DNA of 64,000 nt, taken from positions 1 to 64,000 of the forward strand of contig NZ_JAAALB010000022.1 in the NCBI RefSeq assembly GCF_009905545.1. The letters run 5' to 3'. This document shows positions 18,156 through 26,639 of this stretch, in pieces (within the stretch, counting starts at the first letter, position 1; each line of letters opens with the position of its first letter). The notes under the pieces are model-generated. The model did no database searches. It was given only the letters and a program-made list of their open reading frames with translations, and had not been told where the DNA came from. The translations under genes were made by a program, and so were the position numbers. This stretch comes from Cellulophaga sp. BC115SP (lineage in GTDB: Bacteria; Bacteroidota; Bacteroidia; Cytophagales; Spirosomataceae).

Positions 18156-19685
18156 ATGAAAAAACTGATTAGCATACTATTATTGAGCACCATTCTGTTC
18201 CACTCTCATGGACAAAACAAACCAAATATCATCCTAATTTACCTCGATGATTTGGGCGTTGGAGATGTTGGTGCTTATCAAAAAGGAACGCTCAAAACGC
18301 CCAATTTTGATAAAATCGCCAAAGGTGGCGTGCGATTTACCAACGCTTATGCGACCTCAGCCACGTGTACCCCAAGTAGATTTGCGCTACTGACAGGCAA
18401 ATATCCGTGGCGCAATCCCAAAGCAAAAATCTTGGCTGGCGATGCGCCATTGATTATCGACACTGCGAGTATGACTTTGCCCAAAATGTTTAAAAAGGCT
18501 GGCTACAAAACCGCAGTAGTTGGCAAATGGCATTTGGGATTAGGTAATGGAACAATTGATTGGAATACAGCCATTCAAGAAAACCCCAACGATGTGGGCT
18601 TTGACGAGTCCTTTATTATGGCTGCCACTACCGACCGTGTACCAACGGTTTATATCCAGAATCGCCAAGTGGTAGGTTTGCAAGCTTCCGACCCATTGTA
18701 TGTTAGTTATGAGAAAAACTTTCCCAATCAGCCAACTGCCCTATCCAATCCCGAATTGATGACCAAGCAAAAGTGGCATCATGGACATAACCAAAGTGTT
18801 CACAATGGCATTCCTAGAATTGGATTTATGAAAGGTGGAAAATCAGCCTTGTGGGTAGATGAAGAAATGACAAATGTTTTTCTGGAAAAAACCTTGAATT
18901 TTATCGAGCAAAATCATCAAGCTAATCAACCTTTTTTCTTGTACTATGCCCTTCAGCAACCGCACGTTCCAAGAGTTCCTAATCCTGCTTTTGTTGGAAA
19001 ATCGGGCATGGGACCACGTGGCGATGCTATCCTCGAAGCCGATTGGGCAGTTGGTGAGGTATTGAAAAAATTAGAAGCTACTGGGATGGACAAAAATACG
19101 CTTATCTTGTTTTCGAGTGACAATGGTCCCGTACTCAATGATGGCTATCATGATGAAGCCGTGGAGAAATTAGGAAAACATGACCCTTTTGCAGGATTGA
19201 GAGGAGGAAAATACAGCTTGTTTGAGGGAGGTGCGAAAGTCCCCCTCCTCGCCTATTGGAAAGGCACTATTCAACCAGCGGTGTCAAATGCCTTAGTTTG
19301 TCAACTTGATTTTTTAAGAAGTTTGAGCAATATGCTTCATGTGTCAATACCTCAAAATGATGGATTAGATTTTATGAATGTTTTTCTCGGAAAATCTAAC
19401 AAAGGTCGCAAAGAGTTAGTACTGGAAGCTTCAGGAAATTTAGCCTATCGTCAAGGTAATTATGTCATGATTCCTCCTTACAAAGGGGCTCCTTTGTTGA
19501 AAGAAGTAAACATAGAGCTTGGCATATCGCCTGATTTTCAACTCTATGATCTCAGCAAAGATCCTTTTCAGCGTCATAATTTGGCAAGTTCATTTACAGA
19601 TATTTTGCAGAAACTCAAAAAGGATATGCAAAAAGCCGTCGGAGATTCTTACCAATCAACAGGAAAAGGCGTAGAATTAAAATAA
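18156..19685 (+). CDS. S1-family sulfatase (arylsulfatase-like), secreted
   Basis: The 509-residue enzyme carries a signal peptide (MKKLISILLLSTILFHSHGQ) and opens with the metal-binding IILIYLDDLGVGDVGAY. The sulfatase signature C71-T-P-S-R75 is of the cysteine type, so C71 should be converted to formylglycine by a maturase encoded outside this window. VVGKWHLGL near residue 125 and FSSDNGPV near residue 320 are conserved metal and substrate motifs. The enzyme should remove sulfate esters from a glycan. It lies in line with the GH43-type and GH5-like genes and a second sulfatase. Confidence 0.92.
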   Translation: MKKLISILLLSTILFHSHGQNKPNIILIYLDDLGVGDVGAYQKGTLKTPNFDKIAKGGVRFTNAYATSATCTPSRFALLTGKYPWRNPKAKILAGDAPLIIDTASMTLPKMFKKAGYKTAVVGKWHLGLGNGTIDWNTAIQENPNDVGFDESFIMAATTDRVPTVYIQNRQVVGLQASDPLYVSYEKNFPNQPTALSNPELMTKQKWHHGHNQSVHNGIPRIGFMKGGKSALWVDEEMTNVFLEKTLNFIEQNHQANQPFFLYYALQQPHVPRVPNPAFVGKSGMGPRGDAILEADWAVGEVLKKLEATGMDKNTLILFSSDNGPVLNDGYHDEAVEKLGKHDPFAGLRGGKYSLFEGGAKVPLLAYWKGTIQPAVSNALVCQLDFLRSLSNMLHVSIPQNDGLDFMNVFLGKSNKGRKELVLEASGNLAYRQGNYVMIPPYKGAPLLKEVNIELGISPDFQLYDLSKDPFQRHNLASSFTDILQKLKKDMQKAVGDSYQSTGKGVELK

Positions 19686-19733
19686 GTATTTCACCTAAAT
19701 TTTCTATATTCTTACCCAAAACAATCTATAATC

Positions 19734-20777
19734 ATGTATCAAAAAATAAAACTATTAGCGCTTTTAGTGCTTTTGACTTTTTCAAAATCCTTTGCGCAAA
19801 AATGGACTGCCGAAAAAGCTAATGAATGGTATGCCAAACAAGGCACTTTGGTGGGAGCCAATTTTATCCCAAGCACCGCCATCAATCAGCTCGAAATGTG
19901 GCAAGCAGATACTTTCGACCCAATGACCATCGACCGTGAACTGGGCTGGGCAGAATCCATCGGTATGAACGTAATGCGTGTGTATTTGCACGATTTAGTT
20001 TACCAAGAAAATAAAGATGGCTTTTTGAAGCGTATGGATGACTTCTTGAAAATCGCAGATAAACACCATATCAAAATTCTATTCGTTTTCTTTGACTCTT
20101 GTTGGAATGATGATCCAAAATTGGGCAAACAACCTGACCCAAAACCGGGAGTTCATAACTCAGGTTGGGCAAGAAGTCCGGGCACAAAGGTGTTGTTTGA
20201 TTCCAGAAAATGGGGGCGTTTGGAGGAATATGTAAAAGGCACATTAACGCATTTTGCCAATGACTCACGAGTGTTGGCTTGGGATTTATTCAACGAACCA
20301 TCCAACAGTGGTTATATGGATGCTTGTTTGCCTTTGTTGAAAAAGACTTTCGAATGGGCCTTGGAAGTACGCCCTTCGCAACCTGTAACAGCAGCCGTTT
20401 GGAATAATCACGAATTGAGTAATCAAATCATGTTTGACAATTCTGACATTATTACTTTTCACAATTACCATGATGCTCAAAACCTTGAGAATGAAATCAA
20501 ACGACTTCAAAAATATGGTCGCCCTTTGATTTGTTCAGAGTATATGGCACGCCGTGATAATAGTTTTTTCCAAACTTGTTTACCAGTTTTCAAAAAATAC
20601 AAAGTTGGCGCTATTAACTGGGGCTTAGTGGCAGGCAAAACTAATACGATATATGCGTGGTCACAACCTATGCCTGATGGCAGCGAACCGAAAATTTGGT
20701 TTCATGATATCTTCAGAAAAGATGGTAGCGTTTACAGCAAAGAAGAAATTGATGCCATCAAAGCACATGTAAAGTAG
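19734..20777 (+). CDS. GH5-like TIM-barrel glycoside hydrolase, secreted
   Basis: The 347-residue product has a signal peptide (MYQKIKLLALLVLLTFSKSFAQ) and a single cellulase-superfamily barrel. GANFIPSTAINQLEMWQ and GMNVMRVYLHDLVY mark the first strands. E188 in WDLFNEPSN is the probable acid/base, and E269 in LICSEYMAR the probable nucleophile. WGLVAGKTNT near residue 297 fits the last strand. Family members hydrolyse beta-glycosidic bonds in polysaccharides; the exact linkage is unknown. The gene starts 48 bases after the first sulfatase, so they are likely cotranscribed. Confidence 0.82.
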   Translation: MYQKIKLLALLVLLTFSKSFAQKWTAEKANEWYAKQGTLVGANFIPSTAINQLEMWQADTFDPMTIDRELGWAESIGMNVMRVYLHDLVYQENKDGFLKRMDDFLKIADKHHIKILFVFFDSCWNDDPKLGKQPDPKPGVHNSGWARSPGTKVLFDSRKWGRLEEYVKGTLTHFANDSRVLAWDLFNEPSNSGYMDACLPLLKKTFEWALEVRPSQPVTAAVWNNHELSNQIMFDNSDIITFHNYHDAQNLENEIKRLQKYGRPLICSEYMARRDNSFFQTCLPVFKKYKVGAINWGLVAGKTNTIYAWSQPMPDGSEPKIWFHDIFRKDGSVYSKEEIDAIKAHVK

Positions 20778-20805
20778 ATCTAAACACTCTTTGTATCGGT
20801 TGTCA

Positions 20806-20852
20806 GCTTTCGGAAAAATTAAACACCATCTTTCAAAGCTGACAGCCGATTA
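20806..20852 (+). repeat. Hairpin between the GH5-like and second sulfatase genes
   Basis: CGGTTGTCAGCTTT pairs with AAAGCTGACAGCCG, a 14-base stem with one wobble pair. There is no T-run. It may separate or balance expression of the two genes, or be a small repeat. Confidence 0.45.
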
Positions 20853-20877
20853 TTCAAAGTCCTTTCTCCCTTTTTTT

Positions 20878-22560
20878 ATGAAAAAAACATTCAAGCATTG
20901 GAGTCTAGCATTTACACTCTTCACTATCATATTGGCAAATTTTGAGATTTTGGCACAAAAAACACCTGCTAAGAAACCCAATATCATCATTATTATGGCA
21001 GATGACTTGGGGTATTCTGACATTGGTTGCTTTGGTGGCGAAATCAATACACCTAATATTGATCGGCTCGCCAAAAACGGGCTTCGCATGACCAATTTTT
21101 ACAATAATGCGCGTTGTTGTCCTACTCGTGCCAGTTTACTCACTGGACAATATGCCCATAAAGTAGGTTTGTCAATCAATGGAAATGCCCTCACCAAAAA
21201 TGGTGCTACAATCGCTGAAATTTTAAAGGAAAATGGCTACCAAACGGGTATGGTTGGCAAATGGCACTTGAGCGACGATATCACAAAGCCAAGCACCACC
21301 GAACAACTCAAATGGTTGAGTCACCAAGCCTATCCCAACGACAACTTTGCTTCTGTGGAGAGTTATCCGATTAATCGTGGTTTTCAAAAACACTACGGTA
21401 TTATTTGGGGCGTAATCGATTACTTCGACCCTTTTTCGTTAGTTGACGGAGAAAAAAATGTGCAAGAAGTGCCTAAGGATTATTATATCACTGAGGCTAT
21501 CAATCAAAAATCGGTTGAGTATATTCAAGAATTTTCGAAAAAGAAAGACCCTTACTTCATGTATGTGGCACATACCGCCCCGCACTGGCCTTTGCACGCA
21601 CGACCTGAGGATATTGCCAAGTACAAAGGTAAATATGATATGGGTTGGGACGAACTTCGTAAACAACGTTATGCTAGAATGGTTAAACTAGGCTTAATCA
21701 ACCCAAAAGTTACCAAGTTGATAGACGTAGACGGTCGTAACCCTAAATGGGAAAAATTGACTGCACAAGAAAAAGAGTTTCACGCCAATAAAATGGCAAC
21801 TCATGCCGCTATGATTGAAAAGGTAGATACAGGTGTTGGGCAAATTTTGGCAGAATTAGAAAGAACCCATACGCTAGACAATACTCTAATTTTCTTCTTG
21901 GCTGATAACGGGGCGTCGCCCGAAATTCCAACAAATCCGGGCTATGACCGTCCGGGGAATACACGTGCTGGCATTCCTATGAAATATGACAAAGAGTTAT
22001 CTCCAAATGAAATCGGTTCAGAAATTAGTTATACTGGAATTGGTTCAAACTGGGCTAATGCTGCCAATACACCCTATCGTTTCTGGAAATTAGAATCATT
22101 TGAAGGAGGAATCCATACACCGATGATTGTCCATTGGGCAGGTTTGAAAACAGCCAAAGGTTCAAAAGCACCTGCCTTGGCACACGTTTTTGATATTTTG
22201 CCAACTATCTTGGACATAACCCAAACACCGTATCCTGCCTCCTACAAAGGCAATGCCTTAACACCATTGGATGGCAAAAGTTTTCTGCCTGTTTTACAAG
22301 GAAAAACACAAAAAGGACGTGAGGATATTTTCTTTGAACATGAGTCAGGCAAGGCGTATATCAAAGGCGACTGGAAATTGGTACAGAAAACCCGTAGCAA
22401 CCAATGGGAACTATATAACCTTTCTGCTGACCGAAATGAAACAGAAAACTTAGCAGAAAAAGATCCAAGTAAAACCGCTGAAATGCAAAAAGCATGGGAA
22501 GGCTGGTATTCATCACTCAAACCCTATATCAAACCAAGACCAGGCAGTGGACCGAGATAG
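20878..22560 (+). CDS. S1-family sulfatase, secreted
   Basis: The 560-residue enzyme begins with a signal peptide opening at MKKTFKHWSLAFTLF; the ATG at 20878 is preferred over one 87 bases upstream because it places that signal at the N-terminus. NIIIIMADDLGYSDIGCFGG is the first metal-binding motif. C80 in NNARCCPTR, with the C-x-P-x-R pattern running from C80 to R84, is the formylglycine site. VGKWHLS and FLADNGASPEIP follow in family order. It belongs to a different sulfatase subgroup than the gene at 18156, judging by the NARCCPTRASLLTG motif, so two sulfation positions may be removed. It ends the glycan locus. Confidence 0.92.
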   Translation: MKKTFKHWSLAFTLFTIILANFEILAQKTPAKKPNIIIIMADDLGYSDIGCFGGEINTPNIDRLAKNGLRMTNFYNNARCCPTRASLLTGQYAHKVGLSINGNALTKNGATIAEILKENGYQTGMVGKWHLSDDITKPSTTEQLKWLSHQAYPNDNFASVESYPINRGFQKHYGIIWGVIDYFDPFSLVDGEKNVQEVPKDYYITEAINQKSVEYIQEFSKKKDPYFMYVAHTAPHWPLHARPEDIAKYKGKYDMGWDELRKQRYARMVKLGLINPKVTKLIDVDGRNPKWEKLTAQEKEFHANKMATHAAMIEKVDTGVGQILAELERTHTLDNTLIFFLADNGASPEIPTNPGYDRPGNTRAGIPMKYDKELSPNEIGSEISYTGIGSNWANAANTPYRFWKLESFEGGIHTPMIVHWAGLKTAKGSKAPALAHVFDILPTILDITQTPYPASYKGNALTPLDGKSFLPVLQGKTQKGREDIFFEHESGKAYIKGDWKLVQKTRSNQWELYNLSADRNETENLAEKDPSKTAEMQKAWEGWYSSLKPYIKPRPGSGPR

Positions 22561-22664
22561 ATTTAGTGATTGGTGATTGAGTGTTTGAGTGATTATGTAA
22601 AATTTATATTCCAACAGTAGAGACGCAATGATTGCGTTTTAAGCCAAGTCATGTCTAACATAGT

Positions 22665-22710
22665 ATCAGAAAAAGCGTTCGAAAGTTATTTTTCGAACGC
22701 TTTTTCTGAT
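22665..22710. terminator. Bidirectional terminator with 20-base perfect arms
   Basis: ATCAGAAAAAGCGTTCGAAA at 22665-22684 is exactly complementary to 22691-22710, with a six-base loop and T-runs on both strands. It separates the end of the glycan locus (+) from the leftward lipoprotein gene. The GCGTTCGAA core is shared with the terminator at 41784. Confidence 0.8.
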
Positions 22711-22766
22711 AAAAACTTGTAGAGTCATCCCAATCCTAAAAATTTGGGATGACTCATGTTTCTGAT

Positions 22767-22936
22767 GAAGCTGTTTAAACTTTTGTAAAATTGCTGGCGT
22801 AAGCAATGAATTTATACTGTTTGAGCGAAGCGAGTTTATAAATTCTTGATTTTTTTGTTACTTTTTGTATCAAGACAAAAAGTAAGACGAAGAATTAATC
22901 AATAATATATGTCTTTTGAAAAGTTTAAACAGCTTC
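22767..22936. repeat. 170-base repeat element with terminal inverted repeats, copy 1
   Basis: The ends GAAGCTGTTTAAACTTTT and AAAAGTTTAAACAGCTTC are perfect 18-base inverted repeats. Inside are two further hairpins: GAATTTATA...TATAAATTC around TTGAGCGAAGCGAG, and TTACTTTTTGT...ACAAAAAGTAA. A second copy with the same order of parts lies at 30273-30454. It has no coding capacity for a transposase and looks like a non-autonomous mobile element or structured repeat. Confidence 0.8.
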
Positions 22937-23050
22937 GATATTATATTTCAAATGATACATCTTTAGACGCAAAGCATTGCGTCTCTACTAAAATATGTAA
23001 TTTTAAAAATCACTAATTCGCTAAATCACTCAACCACTCAATAAATTGCT

Positions 23051-24121
23051 CTATTTCAAACTTATCACTTGATAAAAAGCTTGGTTCAATTGACGAGTTT
23101 GTCCATTTACTTTTGTTTTCAAACGGTCATCATCGTTGATGATATACAAGGTAGATTTGTCTACCACTGTTACATCCTCAGCCTTCGTGTTAAGTTTTAG
23201 CACTTCTCCATTTGATGATTTTACAATCGAAATTTTATTACTTCTTAAGTCATTCAAAGAGGCCGTCCAAAGATATGCGCCTACATTTTCTGGCGTTTCG
23301 TATGAAGTTAGAATCACAAAACGCTTGTTAAATCTGTCATATTCGATACTCGAAAGACCCAATTTCACATCGCCCACCAATTGCTTGTCTGGCTGAAAAT
23401 CAGCAACGATCTTCATCGCTCCTGATAAAGAAACCACACCATTTTTGAAAGTATATGGCACCTCGATAACCTTTACTACATAAATCGGATTTTGAAAACT
23501 TTCACCAATCTCTCTTACCCCCAAATACAAGTGCGTATTTGTAGCCGCAAAACCTTCTACTTTGAAATATGGCACACCTTCAGGGAATTTTTCATTGGCT
23601 AATACCTTCGAAATTTGTTTTCTCAAACCTACAGAACTTGTTGCCTTTCCGTCTTCTGAAAGTACTTTTGGCGATTCATCCTGCCCTTTTTCCCAATACA
23701 AAATGGTATTAAAACCATCCCATTCGGCGCTATTATCTTTTACCCTGTCAAAGCCCGTAGACAAAAATATCAAACCTTGATTTGGCGTAATAGCAAAGTC
23801 TTCGTATTTCTTAGCGGCTTTGAATATTGGATTTTTGAGATATACAATTTTAGAAGTATCTGTCGTGATCGTATTGCTTAGGATAGCAAAAACAGAGGTA
23901 CGTCCATCTGGCATATCCTTATCGTTGGCAATCAAGATTTTGGTACCATCAAAAACAATCGCAGAAGTTTCGCAAGTAGCTTTACTATTGACCAATTCGG
24001 GTTGGAAGCACGAGATACAATTTTGTTCTTTAATCTCCGCAACCTCGACTATTTTGCTTGTTCGACATTGGACAAATAATAGGGCGGAAATACTACAAAT
24101 AAGCAAAGATTTTTTTGTCAT
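23051..24121 (-). CDS. Putative lipoprotein, possible DUF3616-like propeller
   Basis: The 356-residue product starts at the ATG at 24121 with a lipoprotein-like signal ending in LLFVQC (cysteine 19; Q before the Cys is unusual). The remainder is rich in short beta strands, with YFKVEGFAATNTHLYLGVREIG near residue 190 and LSSIEYDRFNKRFVILTSYE near residue 260. That resembles DUF3616 or esterase-like phytase-type propellers. No catalytic residues can be pointed out. A TATTTTTG box (minus strand, 24173-24180) about 50 bases upstream may be its -7 promoter element. Function unknown. Confidence 0.7.
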   Translation of the reverse strand: MTKKSLLICSISALLFVQCRTSKIVEVAEIKEQNCISCFQPELVNSKATCETSAIVFDGTKILIANDKDMPDGRTSVFAILSNTITTDTSKIVYLKNPIFKAAKKYEDFAITPNQGLIFLSTGFDRVKDNSAEWDGFNTILYWEKGQDESPKVLSEDGKATSSVGLRKQISKVLANEKFPEGVPYFKVEGFAATNTHLYLGVREIGESFQNPIYVVKVIEVPYTFKNGVVSLSGAMKIVADFQPDKQLVGDVKLGLSSIEYDRFNKRFVILTSYETPENVGAYLWTASLNDLRSNKISIVKSSNGEVLKLNTKAEDVTVVDKSTLYIINDDDRLKTKVNGQTRQLNQAFYQVISLK

Positions 24122-24172
24122 GTGATGAATCGTTTGGGTTCTATATTGATGCAATTTGCAAGATGTAATCAA

Positions 24173-24180
24173 CAAAAATA
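24173..24180 (-). promoter_or_regulatory. Candidate -7 promoter element
   Basis: On the minus strand this reads TATTTTTG, matching TAnnTTTG, 52 bases ahead of the lipoprotein start at 24121. A -33 box at the ideal spacing is not clear. Confidence 0.3.
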
Positions 24181-24268
24181 GCGGGTTTATTCAATTTTGA
24201 AGTATTGAACCAAAAATAAGTTGTCGATTGACGGATTCTGTCGAAGAGTGAATAAATTTTGTTTTTCG

Positions 24269-24847
24269 TCATTTACCTTTCTGCAATAGCGAAACAATTT
24301 CTTCTATACGCTTCTGGCGGGTTTCAGGTCGCTTGGCTGATAACAATTTATACAGTATTTCCTTTTTTGCAGATTTACTGAGACTTTCAAATTTTTCAGA
24401 CAAACCTTCTTCTAATTGTAGGCTTTCCATAAAATCTGATGGAATAACCAATGCTTCAATGTCATCTAACACCGTCCAAGAGCCATTTTCTTTGGCGATA
24501 CGAATCGACTCTAATCCAGCAGGAGCCATCAATTCTGCCTCTATCAATTTTTCGATCTTATCTTTATTAATTTTTGACCACGTACTTTTTGCTTTTCTTT
24601 TGCTAAAAAACTGTAAAGATTGTACCGCATCCACTGACACTTTTTTACTATCAATCCAACCAAAACATAACGCCATATCTACAGCTTCAGACCATGTAAT
24701 AGTGGAAACCCCTGAAGATTTTTTATAAAATACTACCCAAATAGACTGATGTGAGTGATGATGTTTTTCTAGCCAATCTCGCCATTCGGCTATATTTTGA
24801 GGATAAAAGGTTTCTACTTCTTGCATGGTTTCAAGTGATTTGTTCAT
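24269..24847 (-). CDS. YdeI/OmpD-associated family protein
   Basis: The 192-residue soluble protein matches the YdeI/OmdA pattern: FYPQNIAEWRDWLEKHHHSH, then WVVFYKKSSG, WSEAVDMALCFGWIDSKKV near residue 60, and FSKRKAKSTWSKINKDKIEKLI near residue 90. The C-terminus has the AKKEILYKLLSAKRPETRQKRIEEIV segment typical of the family, which is of unknown biochemistry. The start could also be the Met at residue 8. A second YdeI-type protein is encoded at 26055, on the other side of the EamA gene. Confidence 0.82.
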   Translation of the reverse strand: MNKSLETMQEVETFYPQNIAEWRDWLEKHHHSHQSIWVVFYKKSSGVSTITWSEAVDMALCFGWIDSKKVSVDAVQSLQFFSKRKAKSTWSKINKDKIEKLIEAELMAPAGLESIRIAKENGSWTVLDDIEALVIPSDFMESLQLEEGLSEKFESLSKSAKKEILYKLLSAKRPETRQKRIEEIVSLLQKGK

Positions 24848-24903
24848 ACGACTGTCACAAAGCTACGACGACGATATGACAGCCGTATGTCAGTAGGATT
24901 TTT

Positions 24904-25794
24904 TTAAGCTACCTGTTTTTTAGTCTTTACATAATTCATCCAAACAATCGCTCCTAACATTGTTACAATCCCCAGCAATTGAATCTTGCTTAGCGATTCT
25001 CCAAGCACCAAATGCGCACAAATCACGGCAATAGGTAGTTCGATGGTCATCAAAATAGAACTGATACCTGCGCCTATTTTAGGAATACTTTTGACAAACA
25101 AAACGGTTGGAATCGTTGTGCCAAGTATGCTCAAAAACAAAATCATATATCCATAATTCAAATCAAAATGCTGACTCGTTATTATAGTTTTGGCATTGAC
25201 AATAAAAATACAAATGGCTGAACCAGTCATAATCAACGTACTCTTCACTTGCCAAGCAGTTGCGTTTTTTATACGACTATTGGCAACAATATAGCTGGCA
25301 TAAGTAAATGACGTGGCTAATGCAAAGGCAATACCTACCCATGAAAAAGACTGTATTTCTTGTTCGAAAACGCCACTTGCAAATAAAGTCCCAATCAAAA
25401 TTAATAGTACGGTCAGGAGCTCCATCTTGCTTGGTTGTACTTGATAAAATAGCCAATCCAATAGCAAGCTTATCCATGTAAACTGCATTAAAATTACGAT
25501 GGCAAGTGAGGCAGGGATATAACTTACCGATTGGTAGTACAAAAAATTGGACATTCCAATCGCTGCACCAGTCAATAGTAAAGAGATCCCCCCTTTTCTA
25601 TCTAACGGAGAGGATTTTTTATCTTTTACCAATAGAATCGTTGGTGCCAATACAATAGCAGAGCCAAGTGCCTGTCCAAACGATAATTCGGCAGCATTGT
25701 ATCCATAAGTATAAAATAATTTGACAAAAGACGACATCATGCCGTAGAGTACTCCGCCAAGAAGCACCATTAAAATATACGGTAAGTTTTTCAT
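24904..25794 (-). CDS. EamA/DMT-family transporter
   Basis: The 296-residue protein has ten predicted membrane helices in two homologous halves, the EamA arrangement. It begins with YILMVLLGGVLYGMMSSFVKLFY and includes LLLTGAAIGMSNFLYYQSVSYIPASLAIVILM. In the second half, IGAGISSILMTIELPIAVICAHLVLGE is characteristic. Such carriers export amino acids or small metabolites; substrate is unknown. It is encoded 57 bases from the YdeI-like gene on the same strand and may be cotranscribed with it. Confidence 0.88.
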   Translation of the reverse strand: MKNLPYILMVLLGGVLYGMMSSFVKLFYTYGYNAAELSFGQALGSAIVLAPTILLVKDKKSSPLDRKGGISLLLTGAAIGMSNFLYYQSVSYIPASLAIVILMQFTWISLLLDWLFYQVQPSKMELLTVLLILIGTLFASGVFEQEIQSFSWVGIAFALATSFTYASYIVANSRIKNATAWQVKSTLIMTGSAICIFIVNAKTIITSQHFDLNYGYMILFLSILGTTIPTVLFVKSIPKIGAGISSILMTIELPIAVICAHLVLGESLSKIQLLGIVTMLGAIVWMNYVKTKKQVA

Positions 25795-26054
25795 TAAAAG
25801 GTTGTTATAAAATTTTCAGTAAAACCAAATTGATATAAATGGCAAAACAACCTTGCTTGAGAATGGATACAAAAAACAGCTCCCACAAATTTTGTGAGAG
25901 AAAATTATCATCCAGTTGTTTAGCCGATTAGGCAACTGGTGGAGGCGTATTAGCAGAGAATAATAAGTTCATTCGAATAATTTTTAATTAAACAAAAATA
26001 AGGATATTTTTGACTAAACATACAATTTTCCTCTTAATAAAATCCTATTTAAAA

Positions 26055-26627
26055 ATGAAAGCAGATCGTTTTTTTGAAAAAGACCAAAAGTGGCAGTTAG
26101 AAATGGAAACACTCCGAGAAATTGTTTTGGAGTGCGACCTAGAGGAGGAAGTCAAGTGGATGCACCCATGCTATACCTATCAAAACAGCAATATAGTCTT
26201 GATTCACAGCTTTAAGGATTACTGTGCTTTACTTTTTTTCAAAGGTGTTTTGATGAAAGATCCTGCCAAACTGTTGATTCAACAAACCGAAAATGTTCAA
26301 GATAGACGCCAAATCAGATTTGTTCATCTAGAAGAAATCATTCAAAATCGTACCTTGATTAAAGCATATATCTTGGAGGCAATTGAAATAGAGAAAGCAG
26401 GTTTGAAAGTCGAATACAAACCTACCTCAGAATTTACCATGCCAGAGGAGTTCAAAGAACTATTGGATCATGACGAAGCCATCAAAACAGCCTTTGAACA
26501 ACTTACCTCAGGTCGACAAAGAGGGTATTTATTACATTTTTCGTCGGCCAAACAAGCCAAAACTCGCATAGCAAGAATTGAAAAATATCTTCCTAAGATT
26601 ATGGAAGGCAAGGGAATGGAAGATTAA
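26055..26627 (+). CDS. YdeI-type protein (DUF1801 plus OmdA-like C-terminus)
   Basis: The 190-residue product starts at MKADRFFEKDQKWQ; an upstream in-frame ATG at 26010 would add fifteen residues that do not fit the family. The DUF1801-like part shows EEVKWMHPCYTYQNSNIVLI and DYCALLFFKGVLM. The C-terminal part, RGYLLHFSSAKQAKTRIARIEKY, is the OmdA-like helix. The biochemical role is unknown. It converges with the antiporter gene, with only 12 bases between the stops. Confidence 0.82.
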   Translation: MKADRFFEKDQKWQLEMETLREIVLECDLEEEVKWMHPCYTYQNSNIVLIHSFKDYCALLFFKGVLMKDPAKLLIQQTENVQDRRQIRFVHLEEIIQNRTLIKAYILEAIEIEKAGLKVEYKPTSEFTMPEEFKELLDHDEAIKTAFEQLTSGRQRGYLLHFSSAKQAKTRIARIEKYLPKIMEGKGMED

Positions 26628-26639
26628 ATTCCTTATTGT

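Larger units (their letters stand above)
22561..23050. other. Repeat-filled intergenic stretch
   Basis: The gap holds TGAGTGATT-like words at both ends and two short GTAGAGACGCAAT/ATTGCGTCTCTAC-type words (22617-22640 and 22969-22990). It also contains a strong terminator (22665-22710) and the first copy of the 170-base element (22767-22936). No gene is supported. Confidence 0.6.
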
